From TMED27 sp041397865 (GTDB taxonomy: Bacteria > Pseudomonadota > Alphaproteobacteria > Micavibrionales > Micavibrionaceae): a DNA stretch of 64,000 nt. This document shows positions 8,723-18,512 of this stretch, piece after piece. The DNA is taken from contig JAWKVT010000002.1 in assembly GCA_041397865.1 (NCBI GenBank), forward strand, positions 310,001 to 374,000. Direction: 5' to 3'. Below the pieces are notes generated by a model that did not search any database, was not told where the DNA came from, and saw only the letters and a program-made list of their open reading frames with translations. The first letter of the stretch is position 1, and every line of letters starts with the position of its first letter. The translations under genes were made by a program, and so were the position numbers.

Positions 8723-9748
8723 CTAACTCATCTCCAGCATGCGCTCAACCGCAACCCGCGCCCGCGCGGCTATATCCGCATCAACGCGCACTTCCGGCTC
8801 TTCTGTTTGCAACGCCCGCAAGATCTTCGGCAATGAAATTCGCTTCATATGCGGGCACATCTGGCAGGTGCCGATCATCTCAACGCCGGGATTGGCCGCC
8901 GCGATATTATCGCTCATGGAACATTCCGTATACAGCACCGCCTGCTTGGGCTGATGCTCCTTGATATACCGATCCATCTGCGCGGTAGAGCCCGCATAAT
9001 CGGCCTCCGTCAGAACTTCGGGCGGGCATTCCGGATGGGCAAGCACGAAAATATCAGGGTGCTGCGCGCGCATCCGCCGCACATCCTCGGCGCTAAAGCG
9101 CTCATGGACCATGCATGTCCCTTCCCAGATAATAACCTCCACATCAATCCCGTCTCGTTTTAACTGCGCCTCGACATTTTGCGCCAGAAACTTGTCCGGC
9201 GTCATGATCACGCGCTCATGCCCTTGCGCGGCCAGCGCCTTCACAATCTTCGCCGCGTTAGATGAAGTGCAGCACACATCGCTTTCTGCCTTCACATCCG
9301 CCGAAGTATTCACATACGTTACAACCGGAACCCCCGGATGCGCGGCTTTAAGCTTTCGCACATCCTCCCCCGTGATGGATTCGGCAAGGCTGCATCCCGC
9401 TTCCATATCCGGCAGGATTACTTTTTTCTCAGGGGCCAGAATTTTCGAGGTCTCGGCCATGAAATGCACGCCGCATTGCACGATAATATCCGCATCGCTC
9501 TGCGCCGCTTTTTGCGCCAGCATCAGCGAATCGCCAACCACATCGCCCACACCATAGAAAATATCCGGCGTCATGTAATTATGCGCCAGAATGACGGCAT
9601 TCTTTTCAGCCTTCAGCCGGTTAATCTCATAGATATAAGGCGCAAGTGTCTTCCAGTGTTCAAGCTTATACTGCCCCCCAAGCTTTGCATAAATGGGGTC
9701 TGTCGCTTTTGCGACCTCATCCGTATATTCTAAACGCTCTGCTGACAT
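8723..9748 (-). CDS. nadA: Quinolinate synthase
   Basis: Condenses iminoaspartate with dihydroxyacetone phosphate using a [4Fe-4S] cluster. The 341-residue protein has ILAHNYMTPDIFYGVGDVVGDS, the first ligand Cys in ADIIVQCGVHFMAE or in DMEAGCSLAES, the conserved TYVNTSADVKAESDVCCTSS, and GTCQMCPHMKR near the C-terminus. First gene of the nadA-nadC unit. The partner oxidase NadB, or an aspartate dehydrogenase, must be encoded elsewhere. Confidence 0.96.
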   Translation of the reverse strand: MSAERLEYTDEVAKATDPIYAKLGGQYKLEHWKTLAPYIYEINRLKAEKNAVILAHNYMTPDIFYGVGDVVGDSLMLAQKAAQSDADIIVQCGVHFMAETSKILAPEKKVILPDMEAGCSLAESITGEDVRKLKAAHPGVPVVTYVNTSADVKAESDVCCTSSNAAKIVKALAAQGHERVIMTPDKFLAQNVEAQLKRDGIDVEVIIWEGTCMVHERFSAEDVRRMRAQHPDIFVLAHPECPPEVLTEADYAGSTAQMDRYIKEHQPKQAVLYTECSMSDNIAAANPGVEMIGTCQMCPHMKRISLPKILRALQTEEPEVRVDADIAARARVAVERMLEMS

Positions 9749-9837
9749 GATTTGTTCTTTAAATGTTCGCTGCGGCTGTTATAAAAGAAGTATCTCACAT
9801 ATTTACGCAGTCAAGGTCAAGCCAAAGGGGATAAAGA

Positions 9838-11130
9838 GTGCCGGATTTATTTGCAGTAAATAAAGATACGCAGGGCGATGAAAATCGTCCGCTCGCCGAT
9901 CGCCTGCGTCCGCAAAATCTTGAAGATATAGCCGGGCAGGGGCATCTGGTGGGACAGGGCGCGCCCATCCGTAAAATGATTGAAAGTGGCCGCCTGTCTT
10001 CCATGGTGCTGTGGGGGCCGCCGGGCTGCGGCAAAACCACGCTGGCGCGTATATTGGCCGATCACACCGACCTGCATTTCGAACAAATCTCCGCCATTTT
10101 CTCCGGCGTTGGCGATCTACGCAAAGTTTTCGACGCCGCCAAAATCCGAAAACAAAACGGGCAGGGGACTCTCCTCTTTGTCGATGAAATACACCGCTTC
10201 AATAAGTCCCAGCAGGACGCCTTCCTTCCCGTTATGGAAGACGGCACGATTACCCTTATCGGCGCGACCACAGAAAATCCGTCATTCGAACTCAATGCCG
10301 CGCTGCTTTCCCGCGCACAAGTCTTTGTTCTCAAGCGTTTAGGCGAAGATGCTCTGGAAACGCTTTTGCAAAAAGCGGAGGGAGAAAAACCTCTCCCTCT
10401 AACGCCCGAAGCGCGCAAACTCCTTATAACTATGGCCGATGGCGATGGCCGCTATGTCCTGTCTATGGCAGAACAAATTATAGCTCAGCGCGAAATGTTG
10501 GATGAAGAGGCACTTTTGGCCCTCGTTCAGCGCCGCGCCGCGCTTTACGACAAAGGCCACGACGCGCATTTCAACCTCATCAGCGCTTTTCACAAATCCC
10601 TGCGTGCCTCCGATGTCGACGCCGCGCTTTACTGGATGGCCCGCATGCTCGAAGGGGGAGAGAACCCGGAATATATCCTGCGCCGCATGACCTGCGTAGC
10701 CTCCGAAGACATCTCCAACGCCGACCCGCAGGCTTTACAGGTCGTCATCGCCGCCTGGCAGGCTTTCGAGCGTCTCGGCCTGCCCGAAGGCGAACTGGCC
10801 ATGGCACAGGCCTGCACCTATCTGGCATGCGCCCCGAAATCGAACGCCAGCTATATGGCCCTAAAAGCCGCCAAACGCACCGCGAAAGAAACCGGCTCCC
10901 TCATGCCGCCCAAACATGCCGTAAACGCCCCGACAAAGCTGATGAAAGCCGAAGGTTATAGCGACGGCTATATTTACGACCACGACACACCCGAAGGATT
11001 CTCCGGCCTGAGTTATTTCCCCGATGACCTGAAAAGGCAAAAATTCTACAACCCGCCCAATCGCGGTTTTGAACGAGAAATAAACAAGCGTATCGAATAT
11101 TGGACTAAGCTCAGAGGGGGTAAAAAATAA
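9838..11130 (+). CDS. rarA: Replication-associated recombination protein A (RarA/MgsA)
   Basis: AAA+ ATPase acting at stalled replication forks. Starts at GTG 9838, preceded by AAAGGGG at good spacing. Walker A is GPPGCGKTTLA, Walker B is LLFVDEIHRFNKSQQDAFLP, and the sensor/arginine-finger segment is GATTENPSFELNAALLSRAQ. The C-terminal half has the RarA clamp-loader-like tetramerisation domain (KSLRASDVDAALYWMARML, then the helix VNAPTKLMKAEGYSDGY). 430 residues, normal. Divergent from nadA. Confidence 0.96.
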   Translation: MPDLFAVNKDTQGDENRPLADRLRPQNLEDIAGQGHLVGQGAPIRKMIESGRLSSMVLWGPPGCGKTTLARILADHTDLHFEQISAIFSGVGDLRKVFDAAKIRKQNGQGTLLFVDEIHRFNKSQQDAFLPVMEDGTITLIGATTENPSFELNAALLSRAQVFVLKRLGEDALETLLQKAEGEKPLPLTPEARKLLITMADGDGRYVLSMAEQIIAQREMLDEEALLALVQRRAALYDKGHDAHFNLISAFHKSLRASDVDAALYWMARMLEGGENPEYILRRMTCVASEDISNADPQALQVVIAAWQAFERLGLPEGELAMAQACTYLACAPKSNASYMALKAAKRTAKETGSLMPPKHAVNAPTKLMKAEGYSDGYIYDHDTPEGFSGLSYFPDDLKRQKFYNPPNRGFEREINKRIEYWTKLRGGKK

Positions 11131-11193
11131 ATACGAAACGTATCGAATTAAATTTTATAAAATTAGAATCTAAGTCTTTACTTTAACTTTCGC

Positions 11194-12060
11194 TCACAGA
11201 TTTTTCCGCTCGCTTAAAATCAAAAACAACCCACTGGCAATAATGATGAATGCGCCAATCAGCGTGTGCGAACTCGGTACATCCCCAAAAATCAGATATC
11301 CCAAAAGTCCCCCCCAAATCATCTGTGAATAGTGAAAAGGGGCAATGGCCGCACTGCTGGGCGCGGCCCGATAGGCTAGAGACAGGCACACAATCCCGCA
11401 TGAAATGCCCGCCCCGCAGATCATAATAAACGGCAATTGTCCCAGTGCGGGAAGTTGAAAATTCGCCAGAACAAAGGGCAAGCAAAGAACAGCGGTGCAT
11501 AAAGCAGGATAAAATCCTAATGCAAACGGCGTTTCTTCCTGCAAGGATCGCGCTGTAACCCACATGAGCGCAGAGCAACAAGCAGCCCCCAGAGCGAGCA
11601 ACATCGCCGGGTCAATGCCCGCAAGGGACGGGCGCATGGCGATCACAACCCCGGTAAACCCGGCGGCAATAACGGCCCAGTGTCGAGGTTGAACTTTTTG
11701 TCCGTAAAGCGGAATGGCCAGTAGCGCCACGAGAAAAGGCTTGGCAAAAACAATCGTATAGGCGCTCGCCAGCGGCAACTTGCTAAAGGCGGTCACGATC
11801 AGAACGCTGACCATAAAATTCATCACTCCGCGCAAAATATGAAATTTCAAAAGTCCCGGCTTTGGTTTTCTAAATCCGCCGATAAACGGCGCTGCCAGAG
11901 CTAAAAACATACATGCGCAAAGAACGATGAAAGCAACAATGTGAATAATGGGCAGGCTCGCCGTCAGAAATTTTGCCGAAGCGTCGCTGATCGCAAAACC
12001 CGAATAACCGGCCAGAGCAAAAACCATTCCCTTATGCGATGTGTTAAGACGATTGAACAT
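11194..12060 (-). CDS. EamA/DMT-family membrane transporter
   Basis: 288 residues with about ten hydrophobic helices in two EamA repeats (about 10-145 and 155-285). Typical elements are SGFAISDASAKFL at the start of helix 1 and SAYTIVFAKPFLVALLAIPLYG in the first repeat, with QMIWGGLLGYLIFGDVPSSHTLIGAFIIIASG (in pieces) in the second. A drug/metabolite exporter by family; the substrate cannot be read from the sequence. Monocistronic and divergent from crcB. Confidence 0.88.
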   Translation of the reverse strand: MFNRLNTSHKGMVFALAGYSGFAISDASAKFLTASLPIIHIVAFIVLCACMFLALAAPFIGGFRKPKPGLLKFHILRGVMNFMVSVLIVTAFSKLPLASAYTIVFAKPFLVALLAIPLYGQKVQPRHWAVIAAGFTGVVIAMRPSLAGIDPAMLLALGAACCSALMWVTARSLQEETPFALGFYPALCTAVLCLPFVLANFQLPALGQLPFIMICGAGISCGIVCLSLAYRAAPSSAAIAPFHYSQMIWGGLLGYLIFGDVPSSHTLIGAFIIIASGLFLILSERKNL

Positions 12061-12111
12061 TGCGCGAACTCAGGTTACAAACGTGAACATGCTTTGTACG
12101 GATTTATCATC

Positions 12112-12492
12112 ATGAACGCAATACTCGCAATCAGCGCCGGGGGCGCAATCGGCGCTTTATTACGCCACGGCGTCAATATCGGCGCGGTCAGGCTGCTCGG
12201 CCACGGCTTCCCCTATGGCACGCTGGCGGTGAACGTGGCCGGGTCTTTCGCCATGGGCCTGTGCATCGCGCTCTTCGCCCATTACTGGCAACCGCCTGAA
12301 ACCATACGATATTTCCTCATCACCGGGCTTCTCGGTGCGTTCACAACCTTTTCCACTTTTTCTCTCGATTTCGCCAGCCTGTGGGAGCGCCAGGCCTATC
12401 TTCACAGCGCTCTTTATCTTGGCGGCTCGGTCATTCTCTCCATCGCCGGGCTGTTCGCCGCTATGGCGCTTGTACGGGCCTTTGTCTCATGA
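12112..12492 (+). CDS. crcB: Fluoride ion exporter CrcB/Fluc
   Basis: A small dual-topology channel that expels fluoride. 126 residues with four helices and family motifs GGAIGALLRHGVNI, GTLAVNVAGSFAMG and LITGLLGAFTTFSTFSLD. ATG 12112 is chosen because the MNAILAISAGGAIGALLR beginning matches the family; the upstream open frame does not. No fluoride riboswitch is recognisable before it. The stop overlaps the next gene's ATG (ATGA). Confidence 0.94.
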   Translation: MNAILAISAGGAIGALLRHGVNIGAVRLLGHGFPYGTLAVNVAGSFAMGLCIALFAHYWQPPETIRYFLITGLLGAFTTFSTFSLDFASLWERQAYLHSALYLGGSVILSIAGLFAAMALVRAFVS

Positions 12493-13511
12493 GCGAGCGC
12501 AACACGGCAGGCGTCCGTAAAATCGAAGTAAAACAAGATGATGACGGCCAGCGCCTCGACCGCTGGGTGAAGAAAAACCTCCCCGAGATCCCCTATACCC
12601 TGATCCAGAAACTCCTGCGCAAGGGCCAGATGCGCGTTGACGGTAAGCGCGCTAAACCGGATACGCGCCTGATCGCGGGGCAGGAAATTCGTATCCCCCC
12701 GGTGAAAGAGCGCCCCCGGCTTGAGGCGGGAAAACTGGACGACAAGGATAAAGCCTTTATCAAATCCCTCGTCATTTACGAAGACGCCGACGTGATCGCC
12801 CTCAACAAACCCGCCGGGCTGGCCACGCAAGGCGGCAGCAAAACCGGATACCATATCGACGGCCTGCTTGACGCCCTGAAAAACAAAGATGGCGTGCGCC
12901 CGCGCCTTGTTCACCGCCTCGATAAAGACACCAGCGGCGTCCTGCTGCTCGCCCGCTCTGCGCAAATAGCCAGAAATCTTGGCGAGGCGTTTAAAAAGCG
13001 CGAGGTCAAAAAAATCTATTGGGCGGTCTGCTCTCCCGCCCCGGAAGCCGCCGACGGCGCAATCAAAGCCCCGCTCGCTAAGGCTGGCGGCAGCAACAAA
13101 GAGCGCATGAGCGTGGATGAAAAAGACGGTAAAAGCGCAATCACCGATTTTGTTGTGCTGGAAAAAGCTTTAGATAGCGCCGCTTTCGTTGCCTTCTGGC
13201 CCCGCACCGGGCGCACCCACCAGATTCGCGTCCATGCCGAAGCGATCGGCTGCCCCATCGTCGGCGATAAAAAATACGCCCGCCTGCCAGAGCAGGAGGA
13301 AACTCACGAAGCCCGCCGTAAAGCCGAGGCCGACTTAAAGCCCTTGAATCTGTCCGGGCGTTTGCATTTACACGCCCGCCGGGTCATGATGCCCCATCCG
13401 GGACGCAAGGGCATGCTCGATATCACCGCGCCTCTCCCGCCCGAACTGGTAAAAAGCTGGAAAGCGCTGGGCTTTAGCACCAATTTAAAACAAGACCCTT
13501 TTGAGGTTTAA
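12489..13511 (+). CDS. Ribosomal large-subunit pseudouridine synthase, RluC/RluD type
   Basis: Converts specific uridines of 23S rRNA to pseudouridine. The S4 RNA-binding domain is at about residues 10-75 (IPYTLIQKLLRKGQMRVDGK). The catalytic domain has VIALNKPAGLATQGG, the active-site Asp145 in RLVHRLDKDTSGVLLLA, and RTGRTHQIRVHAEAIGCPI. ATG 12489 overlaps the crcB stop by 4 bp. 340 residues. RluC and RluD cannot be told apart safely here. Confidence 0.92.
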   Translation: MSERNTAGVRKIEVKQDDDGQRLDRWVKKNLPEIPYTLIQKLLRKGQMRVDGKRAKPDTRLIAGQEIRIPPVKERPRLEAGKLDDKDKAFIKSLVIYEDADVIALNKPAGLATQGGSKTGYHIDGLLDALKNKDGVRPRLVHRLDKDTSGVLLLARSAQIARNLGEAFKKREVKKIYWAVCSPAPEAADGAIKAPLAKAGGSNKERMSVDEKDGKSAITDFVVLEKALDSAAFVAFWPRTGRTHQIRVHAEAIGCPIVGDKKYARLPEQEETHEARRKAEADLKPLNLSGRLHLHARRVMMPHPGRKGMLDITAPLPPELVKSWKALGFSTNLKQDPFEV

Positions 13512-13520
13512 AGTTAAAAG

Positions 13521-15365
13521 ATGAACGAAGACAAAAAAGACAAGCAGGCCGAAAAAACCAAAAAACGAAGCTGGAAAGGAGCGTTCAAGCGCTTCATCAA
13601 AATATCCCTGTTTCTCGGTGTATTCATATTTATCGCGCTGACCATCCTTTCGCGCATCGGCGGCAACGGCGAGCCGTTCAAAATCGCCATTCAGGATGTC
13701 CTGAGCGATTCAACGCCCTATAGTGTCCAGATTCAAACGCTGAACAATATGCGCATTTTTCCCTCAATTTCGGTGGATGTGGAAGGAATTGAATTCAGGG
13801 AAGGCGACGCCACCGGCGAAGCGCTGATCCGTGTATCAAAGGCAAAACTGTCTTTGAAATTCTTCGACGTTTTGTTCCGCCCCGGCCATTTCAGACATAT
13901 CGAAATGCAGGAACTCAGCGCCGCGCCCGGAAGCCTGCTGAAACAGGCCGTAAAGCTCAAATCCGTAAGCGTGGAAGACGATGGCGCAAAAGCCGCGTTA
14001 AAGGTGCAGGGGCAAATCGGGCAGGCCACTTTAAACGCCAGTATCGGCCTGACAGCACAAGGAGCGCCGGGAAAGCGCGTCTATAGCATCGGGAATGAAA
14101 GACCGCTCGATATAACGCTGGGCGCGCTGCACCTTGAATCCGGGTTAAAAAATATGATCGGCGGCGGGTTTAAGCTCGAAAATATGAACCTGAGCGTCGG
14201 CGAAGAAAAAGCCCTGCGCGGAAATTTCGATATCCGTGCTAAAGGGGAAGAAAGGTTTCATCTCAAAGGGCAGGGGCGCCTACAGCCCGGCAACACGCAG
14301 CTCGAGCCGGATCTGCTGCTGGATTTCAGCGGCAAGGAACATATCATTTCCGGAAAGATAGACAGCCCGGAACTCACCGTAAGCGACTTCACGGCCAAAG
14401 CCCCGTTCATGCGCATGCTTGATGAAATCGCCGCGATCTTCGGTTCCGGCAACAAGGAACTGGATTTCAGCGGGCTGGATCTGGATATAAAAATGCAGGC
14501 TGCTCAGGTCAAATCCGGTGCGCTCAATCTCGGCAGCCTGAAAGCGCCGCTTAGGCTAAAGGAAAGCGCCCTGCATATCGGCCCGCTTGGCGGCAAGGTT
14601 ATAAACGGCAGCCTTTCCGGCGATATCCGTATCAATGCGCAGAAAAGCCCCGCCGCCCTTGAAACCAAAATTACAATCAAAAACTTCGACTATGCGGCCC
14701 TCCAAAAACAGCTCAAACGTGAAGCCGAAATCGAAGGAGATGCGCACATTACGCTCGACCTGAAATCCGAAGGTAAAACCACCGCCGCGCTAATTGACGG
14801 GCTATCCGGCAAGGCCGGTTTCGTAGGCGGCAAGGCCCGCATGCGCTCCGGCTTGCTTGATGTCTGGGGCGGAGGACTTCTCAACGCGCTGCTCCCCAGC
14901 TTTGAAGAGAGCAGCGATTTAAATGTCAATTGCGTAGTCGCCAATCTCGATATCGAAAACCTCAAAGCTCAGAGCGACGCCGTATTCGTGGACACGCAGC
15001 GCGTCACCCTGCGCGGGAAAGGCACCTACGATTTCAAAGCCGACCACCTGGAAATGGTGCTGGAGCCAAAGCCCAAGGATATTTCCATCGGCGACATTTC
15101 CGCTGCGGTCAACCTTTCCGGCCCGTTGTCGGGTTTAAAAACGACGCCCAACGCCTTTGATCTGGGCAAAACGGTTGGCGGACTTCTTCTCGGCGCGGTC
15201 AATCCGGCCTTCTACGCCTTGACGCTGGCCGACTTGGGGTTGAATGAAAACCACCCCTGCAAGGCTTTCGTCATCGAAAAAGAAGTCCTTCCACCTCCTG
15301 AATCATCTCCCGAAGAAAAAACGGAAGAAGAGGCGCTCACACCAATGCCCGTACCGAACGAATAA
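13521..15365 (+). CDS. AsmA-family inner-membrane protein
   Basis: 614 residues with a lysine-rich cytoplasmic start, one transmembrane helix (about 28-45, ISLFLGVFIFIALTI), then a long periplasmic beta-rich region typical of AsmA/TamB-like bridge proteins thought to move phospholipid to the outer membrane. The AsmA C-terminal signature region is GLSGKAGFVGGKARMRSGLLD followed by LADLGLNENHPCKAF. It ends in a Glu/Pro-rich tail. Starts 9 bp after the pseudouridine synthase and ends 3 bp before the ATP12 gene, so one operon is likely. Confidence 0.85.
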   Translation: MNEDKKDKQAEKTKKRSWKGAFKRFIKISLFLGVFIFIALTILSRIGGNGEPFKIAIQDVLSDSTPYSVQIQTLNNMRIFPSISVDVEGIEFREGDATGEALIRVSKAKLSLKFFDVLFRPGHFRHIEMQELSAAPGSLLKQAVKLKSVSVEDDGAKAALKVQGQIGQATLNASIGLTAQGAPGKRVYSIGNERPLDITLGALHLESGLKNMIGGGFKLENMNLSVGEEKALRGNFDIRAKGEERFHLKGQGRLQPGNTQLEPDLLLDFSGKEHIISGKIDSPELTVSDFTAKAPFMRMLDEIAAIFGSGNKELDFSGLDLDIKMQAAQVKSGALNLGSLKAPLRLKESALHIGPLGGKVINGSLSGDIRINAQKSPAALETKITIKNFDYAALQKQLKREAEIEGDAHITLDLKSEGKTTAALIDGLSGKAGFVGGKARMRSGLLDVWGGGLLNALLPSFEESSDLNVNCVVANLDIENLKAQSDAVFVDTQRVTLRGKGTYDFKADHLEMVLEPKPKDISIGDISAAVNLSGPLSGLKTTPNAFDLGKTVGGLLLGAVNPAFYALTLADLGLNENHPCKAFVIEKEVLPPPESSPEEKTEEEALTPMPVPNE

Positions 15366-15368
15366 ATT

Positions 15369-16079
15369 ATGAAGCGTTTCTATAAACTTGTCTCCACACA
15401 TGAAGAAGCCGAGGGCTGGGCCATCCACCTCGACGCAAAACCCGTCAAAACGCCGCTCAAAACAACCCTGCTGGCGCCAAACGAAGCGCTCGCAAATGAA
15501 ATTATGCGCGAATGGGCCGCGCAGGAAGAAGCCATCATCCCCGAAACCATGCCGCTCACCCAGATCCTCAGCACACAAATTGATTGCGTGCGCGCTCAGC
15601 GCCAAACCATGAGCGTCGAAATTCTCAAATTCCTTGACACTGACCTGCTGTGCTACCGGGCGCCCAAAGAAGAGCCTCCCGGTCAGGCAGAGCGCCAGGC
15701 CGAAATCTGGGACCCCTGGCTGGATTGGTTCGAAGAAGGTTTTGGCCAAAGGCTTCAGATAACCTCCGGCATCATCGCGCTCAAACACCCTGAGGCTGTT
15801 CACAAAGCCGTAAAGGAAAAAGTCGAAAGTCTTGACGAGGCCCGTTTTACGGTGTTGCAACTGGCTGTCCCGCTTGCCGGGTCCTTGGTTTTGGGGCTTG
15901 CCTTTACACAAGGCGCAATCACCCCACAGCAGTTCTACGAAGCCGCTCGCGTCGAAGAGCTTTTTAAAGATCAAATCTATAACGCCGAAAAATATGGTCG
16001 CGATCCGCAGCAGGAGCAAAAAGACGCCGCCATGCTCCGCGATCTCGAAGCGGCAGAAACATTTCTACGGCTTCTTTAA
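15369..16079 (+). CDS. ATP12-family F1-ATPase assembly chaperone
   Basis: Homologue of mitochondrial Atp12, which protects the F1 alpha subunit during ATP-synthase assembly; in bacteria the family is essentially alphaproteobacterial, which supports the assignment of this genome. Diagnostic segments are AIHLDAKPVKTPLKTTLLAP, EAIIPETMPLTQILSTQIDCV, and W-rich WDPWLDWFEEGFG. 236 residues, normal. Ends convergent with the next minus-strand gene, overlapping by 4 bp. Confidence 0.93.
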   Translation: MKRFYKLVSTHEEAEGWAIHLDAKPVKTPLKTTLLAPNEALANEIMREWAAQEEAIIPETMPLTQILSTQIDCVRAQRQTMSVEILKFLDTDLLCYRAPKEEPPGQAERQAEIWDPWLDWFEEGFGQRLQITSGIIALKHPEAVHKAVKEKVESLDEARFTVLQLAVPLAGSLVLGLAFTQGAITPQQFYEAARVEELFKDQIYNAEKYGRDPQQEQKDAAMLRDLEAAETFLRLL

Positions 16080-16615
16080 AACCAGCCCTTCGGATCGGAA
16101 AGCCGGTAACCCTTCACCGCCCGCGACAGCCCCTTCACCATCCGGTAAGCCATATAAAGAATAACCGGCCCTCCCGCAATCAGCAGCGCGTTCGTCAGCA
16201 ATGCTTTGTTAAAGCTGATAAAACTCTCAATACACGGCTCTATAACCGCGTAAATCTCCATCGTCCCGGCGCTTTCCACCCACGTTGGTCCCTTGTGCGC
16301 CAAAGAATTTGCGCACGGCTCAAAAGTCGAATAATCAATCCCGCTCATCATATATGCCGTGGCCGCCACCGTCGTCACCAGCGATAAAAACGCGCTGATC
16401 CACAACGTGCGGATAATGAATGTCGCGTGATTTTCGCTCAGGCTGCAATCTCCAGCCCGCTTGCGCAGGGCATAAGCGCCAATCAGCACCCCCATAAAAA
16501 ACACCAGAGACAAAAACGCCGCCGCCATAAAGGGCAGGACCGCAAGAATCAAGCTCACGCCAAACGCGGCGTAAAGATTGAGAATGTATTTTTGACCTGT
16601 GGGCTGTTCGCCCAT
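16076..16615 (-). CDS. Multi-pass membrane protein of unknown function
   Basis: 179 residues with about four hydrophobic helices (roughly 13-32, 33-48, 67-90 and 138-162). The soluble loop between helices 3 and 4 carries two Cys (EPCANSLAHK, EPCIESF) that would face the periplasm if the N-terminus is inside. The family is not recognised. It starts 5 bp after mutL and is probably co-transcribed with it. Confidence 0.7.
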   Translation of the reverse strand: MGEQPTGQKYILNLYAAFGVSLILAVLPFMAAAFLSLVFFMGVLIGAYALRKRAGDCSLSENHATFIIRTLWISAFLSLVTTVAATAYMMSGIDYSTFEPCANSLAHKGPTWVESAGTMEIYAVIEPCIESFISFNKALLTNALLIAGGPVILYMAYRMVKGLSRAVKGYRLSDPKGWF

Positions 16616-16620
16616 AAGAG

Positions 16621-18435
16621 CTATCTCCTGCCAAATAAACGCTCAATATCCTTTAAGGATAATTCAACGTAAGTCGGTCGTCCATGATTGCATTGTCCGG
16701 AAAGCGGCGTCGCCTCCATCTGCCGCAACAGCGCGTTCATCTCATCAGCGTTCATCCGCCGCCCTGAACGTACCGAGCCGTGGCACGCCATGGTCGAAAG
16801 AATCTCGTTAAGCCGCTCTTCCAGACCTTGCGCCGTATCGTGCTCGGTAATTTCATCGGCCAGATCGCGGATAAGCCCTTGCAGGTCCGCCCGCGCACCA
16901 AGCAAAGTCGGAACTGCCTGCACGGCAATTGCCCCCGCCCCGAAAGCCTCGATCTCCAGCCCCAACCGCGCCAACTCTTCGGAAAACTTCAACAGCCGCG
17001 CGGCTTCATTTTCTTCCAACTCCACAATTTCCGGGCTAAGCAAGCCCTGCTTCTCCACCCCGCGTTCGGAAAGCTGCGCCTTAAAGCGCTCATAAACCAG
17101 CCGCTCATGCGCTGCATGCTGGTCCACGACCACCAGCCCGTTTTCATTTTGCGCGATAATGTAGTTTTCGTGAATCTGCGCGCGCGCCGCGCCCAATGGA
17201 AAACTCTGCGGCGCTTCCTGAACATCTTCCGCAAGCGCTTCTTTCGCTGCTGGCGCCATATCAACAGCCATCGAAGGCTGAGACGGCGCATAGGCATTTT
17301 GAACGCTTTCGGCCAAATGTCCGTAAGCATAGCCGCTCCTATAAGCAGAGGGCACAGCCGCGCCCGCGCCCCGGTGCAGCGGCAGAGCAGGGCCGTTCGC
17401 CGGTTTAAAGCGCCCCATCATCGCATGGGAAACGGTGCTGGAGGCTTGCTGCCCGTGTTCATGCAAGGCGTGTTTCAACGCGCTGATAATCAGCCCGCGC
17501 ACCATCCCCGGATCGCGAAATCGCACCTCTGCCTTGGCCGGATGCACGTTCACATCCACCTCATCGGGCGCAAGCGTCACAAACAGCGCAGCCACCGGAT
17601 GCCGTCCACCATGCAAAACATCACTATAAGCTGCGCGGATACAGCCATGTAAAAGCTTGTCGCGCACGGTCCGACCGTTCACAAACAAATATTGATACTG
17701 CGTTGTCGCGCGGGTGTAGGTCGGCAGGCTGGCAAGCCCGGAAAGGATAATCCCCTCGCGCTCCGCTTCAACCTCAAACGCATTGCTGCCGAACTCCCGG
17801 CCCAATATCGCTGCCATGCGCTCCTGCGCATCCGCCGCAACCGGCAGGTTCAGAGAATTTTTCCCCTCATGCACCAAACGAAAAGCAATGCCCGGATTAG
17901 CCATAGCAAGGCGGCTCAGCGTATCTTTCACCGCCATAAATTCCGCCCGCTCGGTTTTCAGGAATTTCAGCCGCGCCGGAGTCGAAAAAAACAAATCGCG
18001 CACTTCGATCTGTGTGCCCTCCGGATGCCCGGACGGCACAGGCTCAAATTTCTGTCCGCCCTCCACCCGGATCTCCCACGCTTCATCGGCACCGTGCGCC
18101 CGCGAAAGTATCCGCAAGCGCGCCACCGCCGCAATGGAGGCCAGCGCTTCCCCGCGAAATCCCAGATGCCGGATATCCACCAGATCGTCCGAAGGCAGCT
18201 TCGAGGTCGCATGCCGGTCTACTGCCGCGATCAGGTCGTCCCGGTCCATGCCCCGCCCGTTATCACGCACGACAATAAGGCTTTTCCCGCCGTTATTCAG
18301 CGTCACCTCAATCCGGCTCGCTCCTGCATCAATTGAATTTTCGACAAGCTCCTTCACCGCCGCAAACGGGCGTTCAATCACTTCCCCTGCCGCAATCCGG
18401 TTAATCAGCGTTTCCGGTAAATATCGAATGGACAT
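16621..18435 (-). CDS. mutL: DNA mismatch repair protein MutL
   Basis: The N-terminal GHKL ATPase domain (to about residue 330) shows AAGEVIERPFAAVKELVENS, DNGRGM and HLGFRGEALASIAAVA. The C-terminal domain carries the endonuclease metal site: DQHAAHERLVYE fits DQHA(X)2E(X)4E, with ACHGSVRSG and CNHGRPTYVEL as companion motifs. So this MutL should itself nick the DNA, as in bacteria without MutH. The region between about 340 and 410 is a Pro/Ala-rich linker. 604 residues, normal. Confidence 0.96.
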   Translation of the reverse strand: MSIRYLPETLINRIAAGEVIERPFAAVKELVENSIDAGASRIEVTLNNGGKSLIVVRDNGRGMDRDDLIAAVDRHATSKLPSDDLVDIRHLGFRGEALASIAAVARLRILSRAHGADEAWEIRVEGGQKFEPVPSGHPEGTQIEVRDLFFSTPARLKFLKTERAEFMAVKDTLSRLAMANPGIAFRLVHEGKNSLNLPVAADAQERMAAILGREFGSNAFEVEAEREGIILSGLASLPTYTRATTQYQYLFVNGRTVRDKLLHGCIRAAYSDVLHGGRHPVAALFVTLAPDEVDVNVHPAKAEVRFRDPGMVRGLIISALKHALHEHGQQASSTVSHAMMGRFKPANGPALPLHRGAGAAVPSAYRSGYAYGHLAESVQNAYAPSQPSMAVDMAPAAKEALAEDVQEAPQSFPLGAARAQIHENYIIAQNENGLVVVDQHAAHERLVYERFKAQLSERGVEKQGLLSPEIVELEENEAARLLKFSEELARLGLEIEAFGAGAIAVQAVPTLLGARADLQGLIRDLADEITEHDTAQGLEERLNEILSTMACHGSVRSGRRMNADEMNALLRQMEATPLSGQCNHGRPTYVELSLKDIERLFGRR

Positions 18436-18512
18436 AAAAGAAAACTAACGCAGCACACCTGCGGTTGTCAGTTTTTTCGCATGGAAACGTATGGGCAGGA
18501 GTGGATAACTTT

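Noticed and set aside
12061..12111. Fluoride riboswitch before crcB
   Set aside because: The gap is too short and lacks the conserved GGNGAUGG and pseudoknot elements.
16780..17652. 290-residue frame antisense to mutL
   Set aside because: Shadow frame; MutL motifs on the other strand are unambiguous.
18436..18512. Hairpin AAAACTAACGCAG/CTGCGGTTGTCAG upstream of mutL as a terminator
   Set aside because: The arms pair only with a 4-base bulge; a terminator for the pentapeptide gene is possible but not supported enough to list.
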